Shown here: in pieces, positions 61,601-64,000 of the stretch
Position numbering within the stretch: the first letter of the stretch is position 1
How the letters are laid out: each line of letters opens with the position of its first letter
DNA from: Blastomussa wellsi
Taxonomy: Eukaryota; Cnidaria; Anthozoa; Scleractinia; Plerogyridae
Reading direction: 5' to 3'
Length of the DNA stretch: 64,000 nucleotides
Assembly (NCBI GenBank): GCA_947652115.1
Contig: OX393572.1
Coordinates: 16,474,869 to 16,538,868 of the forward strand
Program-made: the position numbers and the translations under genes
The notes under the pieces: generated by a model
Told to the model about the DNA's origin: nothing
Databases searched by the model: none
Seen by the model: only the letters and a program-made list of their open reading frames with translations

Positions 61601-63396
61601 ATAACAGTGCACACACAGAAAATTGGAATTTAAGAATATTGACGATAACGATAGGACAAAATGTTCCAGATTAATGTAAAAATTCCTTGATGTATTGTAT
61701 TGGTTCCAGATAATATTCACACCCACCACATCACAGGTGATTCAAAATTCTGGGAGGAAGTGGGTATCAGGCACCTTAGTCTAACTGCAAAGGCAATGTA
61801 CCTTGAACACTTTTCTCAGATCTTTGATGCCCACACCAATTGGCAGGTCATGAGTTTCTTCTTCAATAGCTGCATTATCAGAAGCTTTGTTTTCCACTGG
61901 ATTCATCTCCTAAACCAGTGACAAAAGTTAAGTAAGTTAAATCTTAAAATGTAATGACTGGTGAGTCAAAAGAGTATAGCTACAGGACAGTGCAAGTTGC
62001 ACCACAAGCTGCAGACTTGCATACATGTATATTACTCCTAGTTTGCACAGCAAGTAACACAAGTTAGAGTCTTTCAAGACATGTCATTTCAAAACTCCAA
62101 GTCTAACAGAGTTGAAAATATAAGATGTAAAGTGGAGTATTTTTGTTTGAGTTATAGAAAGGTTCAAGGAATCTAGGGTTTGAGAAATTGGGATTCTACT
62201 GAAAGGCAGGGCATGTACCTGTTCTATTCCAACTTCAATAACATTATCTTTGGAGGCTCCACACCAGTATGTCTTAGTAAAAGGAAAGTAGAATGGCTTG
62301 GGTATACCATAAGTGCCAGGAAAAACACCCTCCACATACCTGAAGAGAGAAGAAACTGAAAACTCAGACTAAATGTACAGTGCAGGTCACAAATTGACTA
62401 GCACCTGCATCAATTCTTTAAGTGGGTGTCCAAAACATTTGGCAGATTTCACTAGTGGAAGACAGCTCCTAAATGGAATACTGCCCTAAGGTGTCCTTAA
62501 AAACTGGCCATAGACAACGCATCTTTTGGGAGCAAGTTTCTCTACTGTCACTGTATGTAGCAAAAGACAAATAACTGGCATAATCTCTCATAAGCAGACT
62601 TGTACAGGTCCCCTTTAGAAGTGGACACTTTATCCTCTGGCCGGGCCCGAAGGGCATCCCTTATGGAAAATTCAACTGCATTGAACATTTTAAATCAAAT
62701 TATTGGCTTTAAGTAACATACCAGGCAATGATGCCATAAATTAAGCTCTGAACAACAAGCATGCCCAGGACCCAAGAAAAGCTGAAGTCATCATCAGGTG
62801 AGGGAGATCTGGACACTCGGCTCCAGGTCAACCCGACCTCAAGGCTCTCAAATTTAGCTATGATACGAGTGGCAATTCCTAGGCATGTATTTGGTAAAAG
62901 GCATGAAGCAGCTTTCTCTCCCCTATAGAAATAAGTTAAAGATTTATCAACGTAACTTATTATCAGTTACCAACCATATAAAGAAGCGACTTCAAAGACA
63001 AACTGCTATTGGAAACAATGGAAATAACAGACTGACAAAACAAGTCATACATTTGTTTTAGATGACCCTAACTCCAAAGGTAAATGTATTCCTCTGCTTT
63101 GAGGTACTTCACTATGTACTTGACTACGTTAAACATTTAATTATCCCTTGTTCTCTATAACTGAAAACATTAAATCCTTTTATGAGGCTGGGACAGCCAT
63201 TATATGGCACACAAAGAAACCACCCCAACCAACACCCATTTGGACTATATACCCATGAACGTAAAACCCAATGATTAAATACCTTGACAAGGCTTCATAT
63301 GCTTCCTGTTGGGCAAAGGTCTGATATGGAACCAGAGAACAATACCAGGCTACTGCACCAAACAACATGGCCACAGTTGGTCTTGAAAAGAAAACA
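43624..63396 (-). CDS. ABCA3-like: ABC transporter, subfamily A (ABCA3-like), 5' end outside window
   Basis: Thirty-four exons from 63396-63283 to 43704-43624 join in phase with GT-AG sites, giving about 1,527 residues; ABCA3 is near 1,700, so only the N-terminal part (first membrane helix and extracellular loop) is missing. In order: membrane helices with YIPY/PYQTF-type motifs (63396-62219); NBD1 (61264-59288) with [37 protein letters not shown] and TTHFM; regulatory stretch (58989-57980); helix [14 protein letters not shown] (57651); large extracellular loop with several NxS/T and Cys (56933-54298); membrane helices (53884-50825); NBD2 (50274-46834) with [35 protein letters not shown] and LTSH; proline-rich insert (46229-44886); C-terminal regulatory domain ([21 protein letters not shown]) ending CGCFPC. 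Both ATP sites look intact. ABCA proteins export or flip lipids across membranes; the exact substrate cannot be told here. Confidence 0.93.
43936..44020 (+). mobile_element. tRNA-derived SINE head
   Basis: GATGGTGAAGTAATTAAAAG (A-box-like) and CCCGGGTTCGATTCCCGG (B-box with a perfect T-arm) lie at tRNA-like spacing, followed by non-tRNA sequence. The D-arm and anticodon arm do not pair properly. It lies in the last ABCA intron. Confidence 0.55.
47640..47826. mobile_element. Palindromic SINE-related element in ABCA intron
   Basis: GTGAAGAATGATCATCGCAG and AATTGGAAAGAAGAAGC on the left are mirrored on the right, around a centre with GGGATTCGAGCCCGTGTTCG (B-box-like on both strands). The tail is shared with 23940-24030. 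It looks like two SINE copies head to head. Confidence 0.6.
49000..49075 (-). mobile_element. tRNA-derived SINE head, antisense
   Basis: On the minus strand: GAGTGGCGCAGTAGCCTAATGG with TTAGTGCGCTAG (A-box region) and GGAGTCCTGGCC (B-box region decayed). The same CAGTAGCCTAATGGTTA head occurs on the plus strand at 63489. It lies in an NBD2 intron. Confidence 0.55.
52014..52193. mobile_element. GGCCATTTCCGAG MITE family, best copy
   Basis: AATAGGCCATTTCCGAGTTC, CCTTGAGCCTCTATTTCAAAG and CGAGTCTAAGTGCGAAAG are mirrored exactly at the right end (GGAAATGGCCTATT). A 180-bp palindromic element in an ABCA intron, the most intact of the family here. Confidence 0.85.
52205..52385 (-). repeat. CCAAT-rich dispersed repeat, copy 3
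   Basis: The reverse complement carries AACCAGTCAGAACTAAAACC, CACGCGAGT..TTTTACCGCGCTTTC, GATTGGTTCATTGGATTGTC and TGTGATTGGCCAAAG, the order of 2858-3000. It directly follows the MITE at 52014-52193. Confidence 0.65.
54835..55021. mobile_element. MITE-like palindrome beside an ABCA splice donor
   Basis: ACAGATAGATTCCATTTTGC and TGTTCAGTAACAGATCAC at the left are mirrored at the right (TGATCTATTACTGAACAG, ATGGAATCTATCTGT). The right edge is 36 bp from the donor of the exon 55336-55057. Exon frame read-through into the element is open for dozens of codons. Confidence 0.75.
57690..57800. repeat. CTGT microsatellite in ABCA intron
   Basis: CTGTCTGTCTGTCTGTCTGTC flanked by degenerate CTGTC/CTGCC copies, immediately upstream (gene sense) of the exon at 57651-57368. 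Confidence 0.85.
61330..61570 (-). mobile_element. SINE-body-like sequence in ABCA intron
   Basis: TGGGATGCTGTCCATTGCAG and CCTCAGCATT resemble, in inverse, the body after the tRNA-like head at 16160. The tRNA-like head at the end of this copy is eroded. Confidence 0.4.
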
Positions 63397-64000
63397 CTGC
63401 AAAATAATAATTATAATCATGGTAATCACATAATTATTTTAAATTCATGACAGCTGTGAATAATTTTATTTGACCACAGTAGCCTAATGGTTACATGTGC
63501 CAGCCTTTGAACTGAGCAGTCTGGGTTGGAGCCTAGCCACAGTGATTTGATTAATATGCAGTGTTCCTGGGAAAGGCATTAGGTAAAGTGTCTGTCCTCC
63601 CAGGTATACTGCATACAGCGTGACTGTGTAAATTGGGTACTGGCATGAAAGGGCTGCCCCTGTGATGGACATAAATGTCATCCATGGGAGCCAGGGAGTT
63701 GAAATACTGCAGCTCTAGTGTCACTTCACGTTATGGAAACTAAGACAAGTGCTTGTCTGATACAGGTTACAAGGTCCAAACACCGGCGTTTCTTTTATGT
63801 TAACCATCAGCAACTCCGTGGAGGCCTGGTCAGTAAACCACTTGTAATGGAACACCCAGGATACCCCTCCAGTAACCTAATAACAATCATGCATTTATTA
63901 GAGGATGCACAACTTCACACTAACGGTGGAGTTGGAGTCAGAAGAACATTTCCAGTTTCTTACGATTCTGCTTATCTAGTTTTTATTCAGGCCCAGACAA
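63397..64000. other. ABCA intron at the right edge, earlier exons outside
   Basis: The exon starting at 63396 opens in phase 2 and needs an upstream partner. Apart from the SINE, the only open stretch is 63876-63771 on the minus strand, which has splice-like ends but the wrong phase. No exon here is accepted. Confidence 0.5.
63468..63700 (+). mobile_element. tRNA-derived SINE
   Basis: CAGTAGCCTAATGGTTACAT (A-box region) and GTCTGGGTTGGAGCC (weak B-box) are followed by a body with GGGAAAGGCATTAGG and TGTCCTCCCAGG. It lies upstream (gene sense) of the first certain ABCA exon in this window. Confidence 0.6.

Noticed and set aside
63771..63876. A further upstream ABCA exon on the minus strand
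   Set aside because: It is open and has AG/GT-like borders, but its exit phase does not fit the phase-2 entry of the exon at 63396, and the peptide shows no ABCA motif.

Overview
This is eukaryotic, metazoan DNA: AT-rich, with genes split into many short exons by consensus GT-AG introns and a dense load of short palindromic (MITE-like) DNA elements, SINE-like sequences and one decayed LINE. The gene content and repeat style suggest a cnidarian, most likely an anthozoan such as a stony coral, but nothing in the window fixes the species. I rebuilt gene models by hand, joining exons only where splice sites and reading phase agree.

Left part (1-20010). After about 2.5 kb of repeat-bearing intergenic DNA, a 13-exon gene on the minus strand (12372 to 2551) encodes an 812-residue protein. 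Its parts are an MGC lipidation-type N-terminus, a coiled coil, a Tudor-like module, two consecutive TIR domains and a second Tudor-like module. I do not recognise this architecture; it is the strongest candidate for an undescribed (innate immune or NAD-related) protein. A 1.9-kb gap follows, holding a 312-bp MITE with repeated kappaB-like motifs. On the other side lies the divergent gene GPATCH2 (14291-20009, 7 exons, 514 aa, R3H-like plus G-patch), an RNA-processing factor.

Middle part (20010-43600). This is accessory, repeat-rich DNA. It contains a 34-bp minisatellite, a dead LINE, and two paralogous three-exon minus-strand genes (29052-24874 and 33804-31754) for small secreted proteins. 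Each has a signal peptide, one fibronectin type II domain, a Cys-rich tail and a C-terminal Gly plus basic end. A third copy of their upstream region (38840-39115) and a possible relic of their 3' flank (20830-20910) suggest a larger, partly dead cluster. Further right are a 620-bp direct duplication around an 81-bp tandem array, twin TTAA-flanked MITEs, and two GPCR gene fragments facing away from each other.

Right part (43624-63396). An ABCA-type ABC transporter lies on the minus strand: 34 exons joined in phase, about 1,527 residues, with both nucleotide-binding domains intact. The first few hundred residues lie beyond the window. Its C-terminal regulatory region carries a proline-rich insert.

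The genes do not form an operon or one pathway. The shared theme is membrane or secreted host-interface proteins (TIR protein, FN2 proteins, lipid transporter, GPCR remnants) next to one housekeeping nuclear gene.
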